A stretch of 64,000 bases of DNA from Mariniflexile fucanivorans (GTDB lineage Bacteria > Bacteroidota > Bacteroidia > Flavobacteriales > Flavobacteriaceae), in the NCBI RefSeq assembly GCF_004341235.1, contig NZ_SLUP01000003.1, positions 310,001-374,000 of the forward strand, in the 5' to 3' direction. The position numbers and the translations under genes were made by a program. Every line of letters starts with the position of its first letter. Position 1 is the first letter of the stretch. The notes under the pieces were generated by a model, which worked only from the letters and a program-made list of their open reading frames with translations, was not told the origin of the DNA and did no database searches. This document shows, in pieces, positions 55,217-63,933 of the stretch.

Positions 55217-57100
55217 TTAATTTTCGTATCCGTTATTATTAATATCTTCTTCGTTTGGTATTGGTAAATACCCAGCATTTTTGTTATAATTCCCAGAAAC
55301 TCCTACAAATTCTTGAAATATTTTTTGAGCTTGTTGGGTACTAGCATCCGCTGGAACGGTTGATGCATCTACTGTCATTATATCACTAATAAATCCCCCA
55401 CTTACATTGGTGTTTGTTCCTCTTGCTAATGCTTGTGTAATAGGTCGTCTGCCAGTTCTTGGAAAATCTACACCTTTATAATATGTAGCGCTTAGGTCTG
55501 TAAAGCGTTGTGGAGCTATGTTCCATCTTCTTAAATCTATAACACGTATGGCATGACCTTCTAAAGAAAGTTCTAAAGGTTTTTCAAAATACATAAGTCT
55601 TTTCATTAGGGTAGTTTCATCATAAGCCACTCCTGTATTATCCATTTGACTGCTTAAATCTAATGGCATTAAAGCCCATCTATCTCGAATTTTATTAATT
55701 TCATTTATTGACTCCTGAAGTTTTCCTTTATAGATATAGCACTCAGCTAAATTTAATAATACCTCCGATAAGCGATTAATTACTACATTTTTACCCGATT
55801 GCTGTACGCCGCCTGGAGTAGCTATTTCACTTGCCAAACCTAAATCATGATTTGTATATTTTTTAAAGGCTACAAAATCACCGGTATTATTACGTAAACC
55901 TGCCCATGATCCCGCAGCAGCTGGAAGGGAGTTTAAAACATTAGGAAATGAATATATTGGCGTGTCTAAATCATTATTTAAAAACAACATATTTGATGAT
56001 CTTAACGATTCACGGCGTGTATTTAAATTTCCGTCTCCAGTAGTAATAGTATTTACAGATTTACTAGTATCCAGTGGATCCTTTTCATAAGCCATAATTA
56101 ACCAAGCTGCTGGTTGCATAAAACTTTGTCCGCCAAACTTAAAATGAGAAGCTCTCCAAGCCAATCGATTACTTGGGCTTGCTTCGTTAAAAACATCAAG
56201 TTCCTCACCAAATGTATTTGTGTAAGGAATTTCGAAAATAGATTCCTTATTAAAATCTCCTAATGTTGTAAACATTTTTGAAACACCTAAAGTTTTATTG
56301 TCTATTTGAGTTTCAAGGTTATAACCGTAATTGTCTCTTAATTCTTCATATAGCGTAATAGCTTTATCTATAAGAACCATATCTCTTTGTCCGCCTTCAG
56401 TGGCTTCATATAAATATGAATTAGCCAAAATCATTTTAGCAGCTCCTTTGGTTACTCTACCTAACTCGGTAACTTCAGAAGGCATTGGTAAGTAAGGTAA
56501 AGCGTCTTCCAAATCTTTTCTGAAAAATGCGATAACTTCAGCTGAAGTTGAAACATCTTTATGTCTAAACTCTAAATTAGATTCATATTTGTCTCTTATG
56601 ATTACAGCTCCTTTGTTAAAAACTGAATGTGCATAAAAGTGATACAACCCCCTGAAGAAAAGTGCTTGTGCACGTTGTTCATTCCAAGCTTTTACTTGAT
56701 TGGCTGTGGATAATGTAAGCTCAATTTTATCTAAGGCTGCCAAAGCTTGATTTGCTGTGAAAATCCCACGATATAATGCGCCCCAACGTTGCTCTATTCG
56801 TCTAGTGGATGGCGTAACAGTTTGATAGTAATAATCTAAATGTTCTGCTTGACCAATACTTGGCGTTAATCTGTTTTTGGCAGCACCAATATCGGTTCTA
56901 AAGTTATCTTCTTCAATACTCAACACGTAGTGGTTGAATAATGAGTTATAAACACCATTAAGAACTCTATTTGTATCATCTAAATTATTTACAGACTCGA
57001 GAAGTTCTGGAGCGTTGGGGTTCGGTTCTTCTAGGTAAGTTTCACATGAAAAGCCTAAAAGAACTAAAAGTATTACGTAAACTAATTTTATATTTTTCAT
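55217..57100 (-). CDS. SusD/RagB-like lipoprotein (pair 2)
   Basis: A 627-residue lipoprotein with lipobox LGFSC (Cys19). SusD features are the N-terminal YLEEPNPNAPELLESVNNLDD region, RAQALFFRGLYHFYAHSVF helix, INEINKIRDRWALMP and the C-terminal LSLEGHAIRVIDLRRW block. It starts 4 bp after the SusC gene at 57105 and is followed by the surface glycan-binding lipoprotein. It would cover the SusC pore of pair 2. Divergence from pair 1 SusD is large, so the two pairs may take different oligosaccharides, but both sit behind the same operator type. Confidence 0.95.
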   Translation of the reverse strand: MKNIKLVYVILLVLLGFSCETYLEEPNPNAPELLESVNNLDDTNRVLNGVYNSLFNHYVLSIEEDNFRTDIGAAKNRLTPSIGQAEHLDYYYQTVTPSTRRIEQRWGALYRGIFTANQALAALDKIELTLSTANQVKAWNEQRAQALFFRGLYHFYAHSVFNKGAVIIRDKYESNLEFRHKDVSTSAEVIAFFRKDLEDALPYLPMPSEVTELGRVTKGAAKMILANSYLYEATEGGQRDMVLIDKAITLYEELRDNYGYNLETQIDNKTLGVSKMFTTLGDFNKESIFEIPYTNTFGEELDVFNEASPSNRLAWRASHFKFGGQSFMQPAAWLIMAYEKDPLDTSKSVNTITTGDGNLNTRRESLRSSNMLFLNNDLDTPIYSFPNVLNSLPAAAGSWAGLRNNTGDFVAFKKYTNHDLGLASEIATPGGVQQSGKNVVINRLSEVLLNLAECYIYKGKLQESINEINKIRDRWALMPLDLSSQMDNTGVAYDETTLMKRLMYFEKPLELSLEGHAIRVIDLRRWNIAPQRFTDLSATYYKGVDFPRTGRRPITQALARGTNTNVSGGFISDIMTVDASTVPADASTQQAQKIFQEFVGVSGNYNKNAGYLPIPNEEDINNNGYEN

Positions 57101-57104
57101 TTTC

Positions 57105-60100
57105 TTAAAAATTTAATCTTAAACCTAAATTATAACTTGCTGTAGTTGGAATGATGCCATTATCTATTCCTTTAAATTGGATATTATTACCACCAACTTC
57201 TGGATCTAGACCTGTATAATTTGTAATTGTAAGAACGTTTTGTGCATTGGCATAAATATTAAACCTTGTAAGTCCTAATTTATCTGAAACCTCTTTAGGT
57301 AAGGTGTAACCCACAACTACATTTCTTAAGCGAACAAACGATCCATCTTCAATGAAGAAATCGGAGCTTCCATTATAATTGTTATCTCCAGATGCCCTAG
57401 ATGTGCTTCTAAAAGTTGGAATATCTGTATCTTCATTGACTCCTGGAATGTATTGATAAATTAGATCTCTATGACGACCCGCTTTCATGGCACTAGCTCT
57501 TGTAGCATTATATACTTCATTACCTACAGAAGCAAACCAATTAGTAAGGAAAAACCAATTTTTATAAGTGGCTTGAATATTAAGACCCATTTCATAATCT
57601 GCAAGTCCGCTACCGCTGTAAACTCTATCTCCTTCATCTCTTAAGGTACCATTATTGTTAGAGTCAACATATTTTAAATCACCAAGTTGTCTGGTTTCAC
57701 CATATTTAGCATTGTATGCTGCTAATTCTGTAGCATCTTTAAAAATACCATCAGTTTTGAATACTAGGAAAGAACCTGCTTCTCTTCCTTCCTGTAAACC
57801 AATTGCTCTTGCTAAATTGTCGCCAAATACTGGTGTGGTAGTAAACATTTGTAATCCGCTTTCAGATTGAAGGTTCGTCACTACGTTTTTGTTTGTAGTG
57901 AATGTCCCTAAAATGTTAAATCTAACATTACCTACTTTTGGTCTATATCTTAATGTAGCTTCAAAACCTTTATTGGTCATGTCTCCAACATTGAAAACGG
58001 CAAATCGGCTACCTGTTAAATCACGGTCTGCTTGTACCGAAGCACCAAAACTCGAGTTTATTTGAACTTGAGTTAATAGATCCTCTTTTTTAGTAGTATA
58101 ATAATCCGCAGTGAAAACTAACATACTTTTCATAAAACTTACATCAATACCAAAATTAGCCTGTTTAGTAACCTCCCATTTTAAATCAGGATTACCGAAC
58201 TGTTGTTGAATAATTCCAGAATTTTCTTGATCCGTACCACTCTCACTTTGAAAGTTTGCATTGTAGCCTACCGCTACAGGACTATATATGGAGTTAGGGG
58301 TAAAACGGTCGTTACCTGTAGTACCATAACTAGCTCTAAATTTTAAATTATTTACCGTTTTTTTAAAGCCTTTCCAGAAATTTTCATCAGAAATTGTCCA
58401 ACCTAGTGATGCAGAAGGGAAAAATGCATATAAATTATCTTTTGAAAATTGATTGGAAGCATCCATCCTTGCGCTTGCGCTTAATTGATATTTTCCATCA
58501 TAATCATAAAGAACACGACCTACGGTACCTACTCGTTTCGTTTTATAATCTGGCTCTACTGTAGACGGCCCTGTAAAATTTAAAGTGACATCGGACCCTA
58601 ATTCTTCTCCAATAGTTGCAGTAGATAAGTTAACATAAGGATCAGAAAATAACAATCCTCTTTTTACAGCCCCAATAGATGAGAAAAAATCTTGTTCAAC
58701 ATTAATAATTGCTAATGCATTTATTTTATGTTTGTTAAATTGTTGATCGTAATTTATACCACCATTCCAATTGATTAATACATTACGAGATCTTCCTTCA
58801 TATATAAAACTATCAGAAGCTGTACGTAAATTATTACCGTTATTATCAAATAACGCGAAAGGCGGTTGTACTTGTTTTTCTTGTTCATTCTCTATAACAC
58901 CACTAATTAACGTTGTTAATTGAAAATGATCATTTAATTGATATTTAATATTAGTACTTGCTTCAAATCTATCACGACCAACTTGTCTATCTCTAGTTAT
59001 TGCTTCTAATATTTGCCCATAAGCAGAACTTGCTCCAGTATCATCATTTTCACTAGTGAAAGATGTTGTGTTGCCATCTACTTGATCTAGGTAAGGTAAC
59101 GCACGTTGTCCAAAAATAAGTAAGTTGAAATTTGGACGTTCTCTTTCATCAACAGTAAAACCAAATCCATTATCTATAGTAAATTTCCCTTTAGTTAAAT
59201 TAACGTTGGCTCTTAGGTTGTATCGCTTTAATTTAGAATTTATAACGGTACCCTCTTGATTAAAAAGTCCCATTACAACACTATATTTTATATCTTCACT
59301 ACCACCGGAAATATCAAAATTGTATCTATTTATAGTAGAAAAATCATTTTCAGTAAAATCTCTTAAATCATTATCATTAAGCAAACTATATCTGTCTGAA
59401 CTTGCAGCAGAAGTTGTTCTCGTTGGATCATTCAAATCAAAAAATATTTGCTGATTGGTATTCATGAGAGGTGTTTGGCGTGTAATTATTTGCAAACCAT
59501 TAGTAACCTCTAACCCTACTTTAGTATTTCCAACTTTTCCTCTTTTCGTTGTTACTAAAATAACACCACCTGCAGCTCTTGTACCATATATAGAAGCTGA
59601 AGCAGCATCTTTTAAAATATCCATGGTTTCAATTTCATTAGGATTCAATCCAGGATCTCCAGATTGCGGAACGCCATCTACAACCCATAAAGGTGAATTT
59701 GAACCTGTTAGCGATGATATCCCTCTAATAGTAATTGCAGAACCTTCTCCTGGCTCACCACTATTAGCTGTTACGCTCACACCAGCTATTTGACCCTGTA
59801 ATGCAGCACCAATATCACTTGTTATTACATTCTCAAGTTCTTCTGCTTTTACTTGGCCTACCGAGCCTGTAATTTCTTTTTTCTTTTGCGTACCATAACC
59901 AATAACTACCACTTCGTCTAGCTCTGAAATATCCTCTTTCATCAAAACATTTAATTTAGGTCCAGTTACCTTTATAACTTGTTTTTGAAAACCAACATAA
60001 CTAAAAGCTAATTCACTGTTAACTTTAGTCTCAATGGAATAATTTCCATCAAAATCACTCACAGCTCCTTTTGAAGTTCCTAGCACCAAAACTGTCACAC

Positions 60101-60251
60101 CAGGAATAGGCATTCCATCTTGTCCAACAATTGTTCCTTGTACTATTACGTTTTTAGTTTGGGCAAACATGCCTCCATGTAAAACTAAAATCAAGATGAG
60201 CAACCATTTACTCAAAAAGTTTCTAGCTATCAATTCTTTTCTCAATTTCAT
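57105..60251 (-). CDS. SusC-like TonB-dependent transporter (pair 2)
   Basis: A 1048-residue outer-membrane protein. The signal ends near residue 30 (GGMFAQ), the CarboxypepD_reg-like domain covers about 35-105 (VQGTIVGQDGMPIPGVTVLVLGTSKG), and the plug starts at LDEVVVIGYGTQKKKEITGS (about 111-130), with the YGTRAAGGVILVTTKRGK block and a barrel ending in YNLGLRLNF. It leads the SusC-SusD-SusE-like operon and has a full operator at 60385-60411. Family assignment is secure. I infer uptake of carrageenan or related oligosaccharides from co-regulation with the enzymes. Confidence 0.95.
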   Translation of the reverse strand: MKLRKELIARNFLSKWLLILILVLHGGMFAQTKNVIVQGTIVGQDGMPIPGVTVLVLGTSKGAVSDFDGNYSIETKVNSELAFSYVGFQKQVIKVTGPKLNVLMKEDISELDEVVVIGYGTQKKKEITGSVGQVKAEELENVITSDIGAALQGQIAGVSVTANSGEPGEGSAITIRGISSLTGSNSPLWVVDGVPQSGDPGLNPNEIETMDILKDAASASIYGTRAAGGVILVTTKRGKVGNTKVGLEVTNGLQIITRQTPLMNTNQQIFFDLNDPTRTTSAASSDRYSLLNDNDLRDFTENDFSTINRYNFDISGGSEDIKYSVVMGLFNQEGTVINSKLKRYNLRANVNLTKGKFTIDNGFGFTVDERERPNFNLLIFGQRALPYLDQVDGNTTSFTSENDDTGASSAYGQILEAITRDRQVGRDRFEASTNIKYQLNDHFQLTTLISGVIENEQEKQVQPPFALFDNNGNNLRTASDSFIYEGRSRNVLINWNGGINYDQQFNKHKINALAIINVEQDFFSSIGAVKRGLLFSDPYVNLSTATIGEELGSDVTLNFTGPSTVEPDYKTKRVGTVGRVLYDYDGKYQLSASARMDASNQFSKDNLYAFFPSASLGWTISDENFWKGFKKTVNNLKFRASYGTTGNDRFTPNSIYSPVAVGYNANFQSESGTDQENSGIIQQQFGNPDLKWEVTKQANFGIDVSFMKSMLVFTADYYTTKKEDLLTQVQINSSFGASVQADRDLTGSRFAVFNVGDMTNKGFEATLRYRPKVGNVRFNILGTFTTNKNVVTNLQSESGLQMFTTTPVFGDNLARAIGLQEGREAGSFLVFKTDGIFKDATELAAYNAKYGETRQLGDLKYVDSNNNGTLRDEGDRVYSGSGLADYEMGLNIQATYKNWFFLTNWFASVGNEVYNATRASAMKAGRHRDLIYQYIPGVNEDTDIPTFRSTSRASGDNNYNGSSDFFIEDGSFVRLRNVVVGYTLPKEVSDKLGLTRFNIYANAQNVLTITNYTGLDPEVGGNNIQFKGIDNGIIPTTASYNLGLRLNF

Positions 60252-60384
60252 TTGATTTATTTTAGTTTAGTTAAAAAATCAGATATATAATGATTTAATT
60301 TCCTTATTGACTTTGGATTTAATTAAACACATTTATAGTATTTGGTAAAATTAATTGTTATAGAGGAAATGAAAATACCAATAT

Positions 60385-60411
60385 TTACCCCTTGCTAATT
60401 AAATTTTACCA
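60385..60411 (-). promoter_or_regulatory. Direct-repeat operator for SusC/D pair 2
   Basis: Plus-strand TTACCC at 60385-60390 and TTACCA at 60406-60411 start 21 bp apart. TAATTTTA on the minus strand at 60346-60353 lies at the same 31 bp distance as the consensus -7 box of pair 1. The start codon is 133 bp from the proximal hexamer. It is the rightmost copy and marks the right edge of the regulon. Confidence 0.75.
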
Positions 60412-60789
60412 TTATAATCAAAAAATATACTGATTATGGTTTTTAATTGAGTAATTGTAGATTAAGTTAAGCCATTTTACCTTGAATGGAAGATAACAGA
60501 ATTGAAACATTCAAGTTAAAATAAGATGATTTGTAATCATATATAATCTATCCGAAATTTCTCTATTCAAAATTCGTAATAGGTTCAATAAATGCTTCAT
60601 TTAACATAGCGCCTCCAGCTGGAACCATAACTTATGCATGTGCAAATATACAACTTCATTATCTCACTACTGGACATGGTGAGTTCGTGCTTTCTTATCT
60701 CTTTTTCATGAAGAAGGGGTCTTTATTTTAGTAATTCATTTTCATATTGCCTCACACACAAAAAAAATCTAATACAAAAAACTATTAAG
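60412..60789. other. Intergenic region, probable insertion boundary
   Basis: 378 bp with no supported gene, between the last operator of the polysaccharide locus and the integrase remnant. No operator copies, terminator stems or obvious repeats are seen. Confidence 0.5.
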
Positions 60790-61008
60790 ACTAAAGAAGA
60801 GCGCTTTATTATCCTTAAAGCTTGGGCGATTTTCGACATATCCCTACTTACCTTTGTTTCAATAACCCGGGCATACTTCTGGGTTGTGAAATCTTTTTAT
60901 GGCTCAAAAGATTCGATACCGTTACCAGTGGCACATTGTTTAAAAGAGTAATCGTGGTGGCAAAAGTATGGCGGGCAACATGAAACGTCAGTTTTTTATC
61001 AATACCAC
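60790..61008 (-). pseudogene. Frameshifted remnant of a tyrosine recombinase C-terminus
   Basis: On the minus strand GIDKKLTFHVARHTFATT, then VSNLLSHKKIS, match the HxxR region and following helix of the intact integrase at 61269. After a one-base shift the frame continues TTQKYARVIETKVSRDM, with the catalytic Tyr equivalent. Only the C-terminal third is left. It is a second, decayed integrase of the same family, not a duplication of the current gene end. The 260 bp between it and the intact gene hold several GTTCAT/ATGAAC motifs and no gene. Confidence 0.85.
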
Positions 61009-61268
61009 AATAAGACCAAAATTAAACAATAATAATGTTCATTGATTTATATAAGTTCATTATTCTTGAACACAATTAAAATATGAACATATACAATTCC
61101 AATTTTATTTACAATTTGTAAATCGCGAATTGCAAAATTAACTTTGAATAGTTTTGTTTGCCTTTGGCCTTAATAATAAAAACAAAATGTTAAAGTTTGT
61201 TAAATCGGGACAAATTCGGTGACCATTAAAAATGGTGCCTTTCGGATGGCTTATAAACACTAGAAAGT

Positions 61269-62525
61269 TCATTTTCTGGTCGTTCTCTCCGACACCTTTT
61301 TCATGCTCAAAAATTGATCTCTTAGCTTTTTCATATCATCACTGACCTTTCGCTCTAGGACCTTAGCATAGATTTGGGTTGTGGATATTTTAGAGTGACC
61401 CAACAATTTTGAAACCGTTTCTATGGGAATACCATTACTCAGTGTGACCGTAGTGGCAAATGTATGTCTGGCTATGTGAAAGGTCAGATTTTTTTTGATG
61501 CCGCATACATCTGCAATTTCCTTTAAATAAGAATTCAATTTCTGATTTGATATTTTAGGGAACAAACTTCCTCTAGATTTGGATTTATGGTTATTTTTAT
61601 ATATCTCCATAATTTGTAAAGCTTTCGGCAATAAAGGGATTCTAATGAGCTTGGTCGTTTTTTCTCTTCTATAGTGAATCCACAATTCGCCGTCAATCCC
61701 AATATTGATATTGTCTTCTGTTAAGTTTATTACATCGATATAGCTTAAACTAGTATAACAACTGAATACAAACAGATCCCTTACCAGTTGCAACCGCTCT
61801 ATCGTAAACTGTTTCTCCTCTATCGCATTTAATTCATCTGAACTCAAAAATCCTCTTTCGTTTTTTATAATATGGGACTTAAAGTTTATAAATGGGTCTT
61901 TTTCCATCCACCCCAATTTAAGCGCTAGATTTATAAGTTTCCGAAAGCGCTCTATATGTTTCATCACCGTATTGTTACCCATTTTCCTTTGGTGATCCGT
62001 TGGAACATATCCCCTTAGATATTTTTCGAACTTGAGTATAAAATTATAATCGAGTTCCCTCAAATACATATCAGCTGTCTTGTAACGCTTCAATAGAAAC
62101 TTTGATATATACTTTTCAGTAGTATAATAGTTTTTTTGAGTGCCCCACTTAAGTTTGCCCTCCATGTCCTCATAATGGTAGTTGATGATATCTTTAATGG
62201 AATGATTCTGCTCATCATCTCCTAGGTATCTTGCCTTGATGGCATTTGAGGTTATTAGCTTACGCTCTGTCTTCAAGTCTTGGTAGCATTGGAAAAGGTC
62301 ACTGTTAACTTGTTCTAGATAATTGTTAAGTGTCCGGATGCTTTGGTTTGTTCCACGTGCCCTACCCCTATGAGTATCCCAATCCGATACGCGAACTTTA
62401 CGTTTTAAACTCAGTGTTGCTCGCTTGCCCTTTACTGTTATCCTTGCATAAATGGAAGCTTGACTGTCTTTTACTCTTGCTAAATCTGCCCAGAACAGAA
62501 TACCTAAAGTACTTGTTGTTTTCAT
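61269..62525 (-). CDS. Tyrosine recombinase / integrase (Bacteroidota SAM-like type)
   Basis: A 418-residue integrase. Residues ~1-90 are an arm-type DNA-binding domain (FWADLARVKDSQASIYARIT), ~105-215 a SAM-like core-binding domain and ~225-410 the catalytic domain. Catalytic residues seen are H350-I-A-R353 in FHIARHTFATT, His377 in LGHSKIS and the nucleophile Tyr386 in TTQIYAKVL, with Lys289 a candidate in RREKTTKL. The first catalytic Arg is replaced: CYTSLSYIDV has Ser261 where TGLR is usual, as reported for IntDOT. The gene lies 249 bp from the 3' end of tRNA-Pro, the classic site for integration, with an older integrase remnant beside it. It probably moved a genomic island into this tRNA; whether that island includes the carrageenan locus is open. 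Confidence 0.9.
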   Translation of the reverse strand: MKTTSTLGILFWADLARVKDSQASIYARITVKGKRATLSLKRKVRVSDWDTHRGRARGTNQSIRTLNNYLEQVNSDLFQCYQDLKTERKLITSNAIKARYLGDDEQNHSIKDIINYHYEDMEGKLKWGTQKNYYTTEKYISKFLLKRYKTADMYLRELDYNFILKFEKYLRGYVPTDHQRKMGNNTVMKHIERFRKLINLALKLGWMEKDPFINFKSHIIKNERGFLSSDELNAIEEKQFTIERLQLVRDLFVFSCYTSLSYIDVINLTEDNINIGIDGELWIHYRREKTTKLIRIPLLPKALQIMEIYKNNHKSKSRGSLFPKISNQKLNSYLKEIADVCGIKKNLTFHIARHTFATTVTLSNGIPIETVSKLLGHSKISTTQIYAKVLERKVSDDMKKLRDQFLSMKKVSERTTRK

Positions 62526-62716
62526 GATTTCGTCTTTTAGTTAATACTTTTTATTACCAGACGAAAGCCAAATCACTTTAAAGATACATTTATTATTCCG
62601 AACAACCGATGGATTTTAACAATTCGGTCAACACATTTCGAGAATTAATTTTGTTATCCGAATTGTTGACTTTTTTAACATAATTTTTTGTTTTATTTTG
62701 AAATCGTTAAAAATGC

Positions 62717-62750
62717 AAAAACCTGTAAATCATACGATTAACAGGTTTTT
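62717..62750 (-). terminator. Terminator downstream of tRNA-Pro
   Basis: AAAACCTGT at 62718-62726 pairs with ACAGGTTTT at 62741-62749 around a 14 nt loop, giving A/T runs on both sides of a GC-containing core. It lies 25 bp beyond the tRNA 3' end and may act in both directions. Confidence 0.7.
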
Positions 62751-62774
62751 GATATGATTTGATATACTATTTTG

Positions 62775-62848
62775 TCGGGATGACAGGATTTGAACCTGCG
62801 ACCACACGGCCCCCAGCCGTGTACGCTACCGGACTGCGCCACATCCCG
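62775..62848 (-). tRNA. tRNA-Pro (anticodon GGG)
   Basis: The minus strand folds as a 74 nt cloverleaf: acceptor CGGGATG/CATCCCG with discriminator A, anticodon stem CACGG/CCGTG, loop CTGGGGG with GGG in the anticodon position, and GGTTCAAATCC in the T arm. No CCA is encoded. It is the likely attachment site for the neighbouring integrase. Confidence 0.95.
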
Positions 62849-62903
62849 TTTAAAATAGTTTTCAAAGAAAACACATTTTGCCAAATTTAAAAAATCAATT
62901 CAT

Positions 62904-62930
62904 AAAAAAAGCCGAAGAAATTACTTCGGC
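62904..62930 (-). terminator. Rho-independent terminator of trxB
   Basis: GCCGAAG (62911-62917) pairs with CTTCGGC (62924-62930) around a 6 nt loop. Read on the minus strand the stem is followed by seven T residues. It starts 22 bp past the trxB stop. Confidence 0.9.
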
Positions 62931-62952
62931 TAATATTTTAATTTAAAGATTA

Positions 62953-63933
62953 CTAATTATAAGTAGATGTAGATACTTCAAAAGTAGCATCATTAGCTGC
63001 TAAATAACGTTCTGCATCTAAGGCTGCCATACATCCTGTTCCTGCTGCAGTAATAGCTTGTCTGTAAACATGATCTGCCGCATCACCAGAAACAAATACA
63101 CCTTCTATATTCGTTTTCGAAGTTCCTGGTATATTTATGATGTAACCTGTTTCATCTAAATTTAAAAAACCTTTAAAAACATCTGTATTTGGTTTATGGC
63201 CAATAGCTACAAAAAATCCTGTTACTGGAATCTCATGTTTTTCATCAGTTTGATTATTAAATACCCGAACTCCAGTAACTACTTGTCCGTCTCCTAAAAC
63301 CTCATCGGTTTCTGTATTGAATAATATTTCGATATTTGGTGTGTTTTTAACTCTATCAGCCATAATTTTAGACGCTCTAAACTCATCACGTCTTACTAAC
63401 ATGGTTACTTTTTTACATAATTTAGAAAGATAATGAGCTTCTTCACAAGCAGAATCTCCAGCACCTACTATAACAACTTCTTGGTTTCTATAAAAGAAGC
63501 CATCACAAACAGCACAAGCAGAAACACCACCACCTAATTTCAGATATTTTTGTTCAGAATCTAAACCTAAATATTTAGCAGATGCTCCTGTTGAAATAAT
63601 AACGGTATCACAATGAATTTCTTTTACATCGTTAACCCATACCTTATGTATAGCGCCTGAAAAATCTACTTTAGTTATCCAGCCATCGCGCACATCGGTT
63701 TCAAAACGCTCTGCTTGCTTTTGCAATTCCATCATCATTTGTGGCCCTGTTACACCCTCTGGATACCCTGGAAAATTTTCAACCTCGTTTGTGGTTGTTA
63801 ATTGACCTCCTGGTTGTGCTCCTTGATATAATACGGGTTTCATATTAGCTCTAGCTGCATAAATTGCCGCTGTGTAACCCGCAGGTCCAGAGCCAATAAT
63901 TAAACATTTTATTTTTTCAATAGTTTCAGACAT
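62953..63933 (-). CDS. trxB: Thioredoxin-disulfide reductase
   Basis: A 326-residue cytoplasmic flavoprotein of the normal TrxB length. It has the FAD motif IIGSGPAGYTAAIYAARA (about 12-29), PGGQLTTTNEVENFPG, the redox-active Cys140-A-V-Cys143 in SACAVCDGFF, the NADPH motif VVIVGAGDSACEEA and the C-terminal FVSGDAADHVYRQAITAAGTGC block. It reduces thioredoxin with NADPH. It is a housekeeping gene outside the polysaccharide locus, on the far side of tRNA-Pro, and marks the core chromosome flank. No operator copies precede it. Confidence 0.97.
   Translation of the reverse strand: MSETIEKIKCLIIGSGPAGYTAAIYAARANMKPVLYQGAQPGGQLTTTNEVENFPGYPEGVTGPQMMMELQKQAERFETDVRDGWITKVDFSGAIHKVWVNDVKEIHCDTVIISTGASAKYLGLDSEQKYLKLGGGVSACAVCDGFFYRNQEVVIVGAGDSACEEAHYLSKLCKKVTMLVRRDEFRASKIMADRVKNTPNIEILFNTETDEVLGDGQVVTGVRVFNNQTDEKHEIPVTGFFVAIGHKPNTDVFKGFLNLDETGYIINIPGTSKTNIEGVFVSGDAADHVYRQAITAAGTGCMAALDAERYLAANDATFEVSTSTYN

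Noticed and set aside
61219-61236. ACCATT-AAA-AATGGT palindrome as the integrase terminator
   Set aside because: The stem has no T run on the integrase strand and only six pairs, so it was not listed as a terminator.
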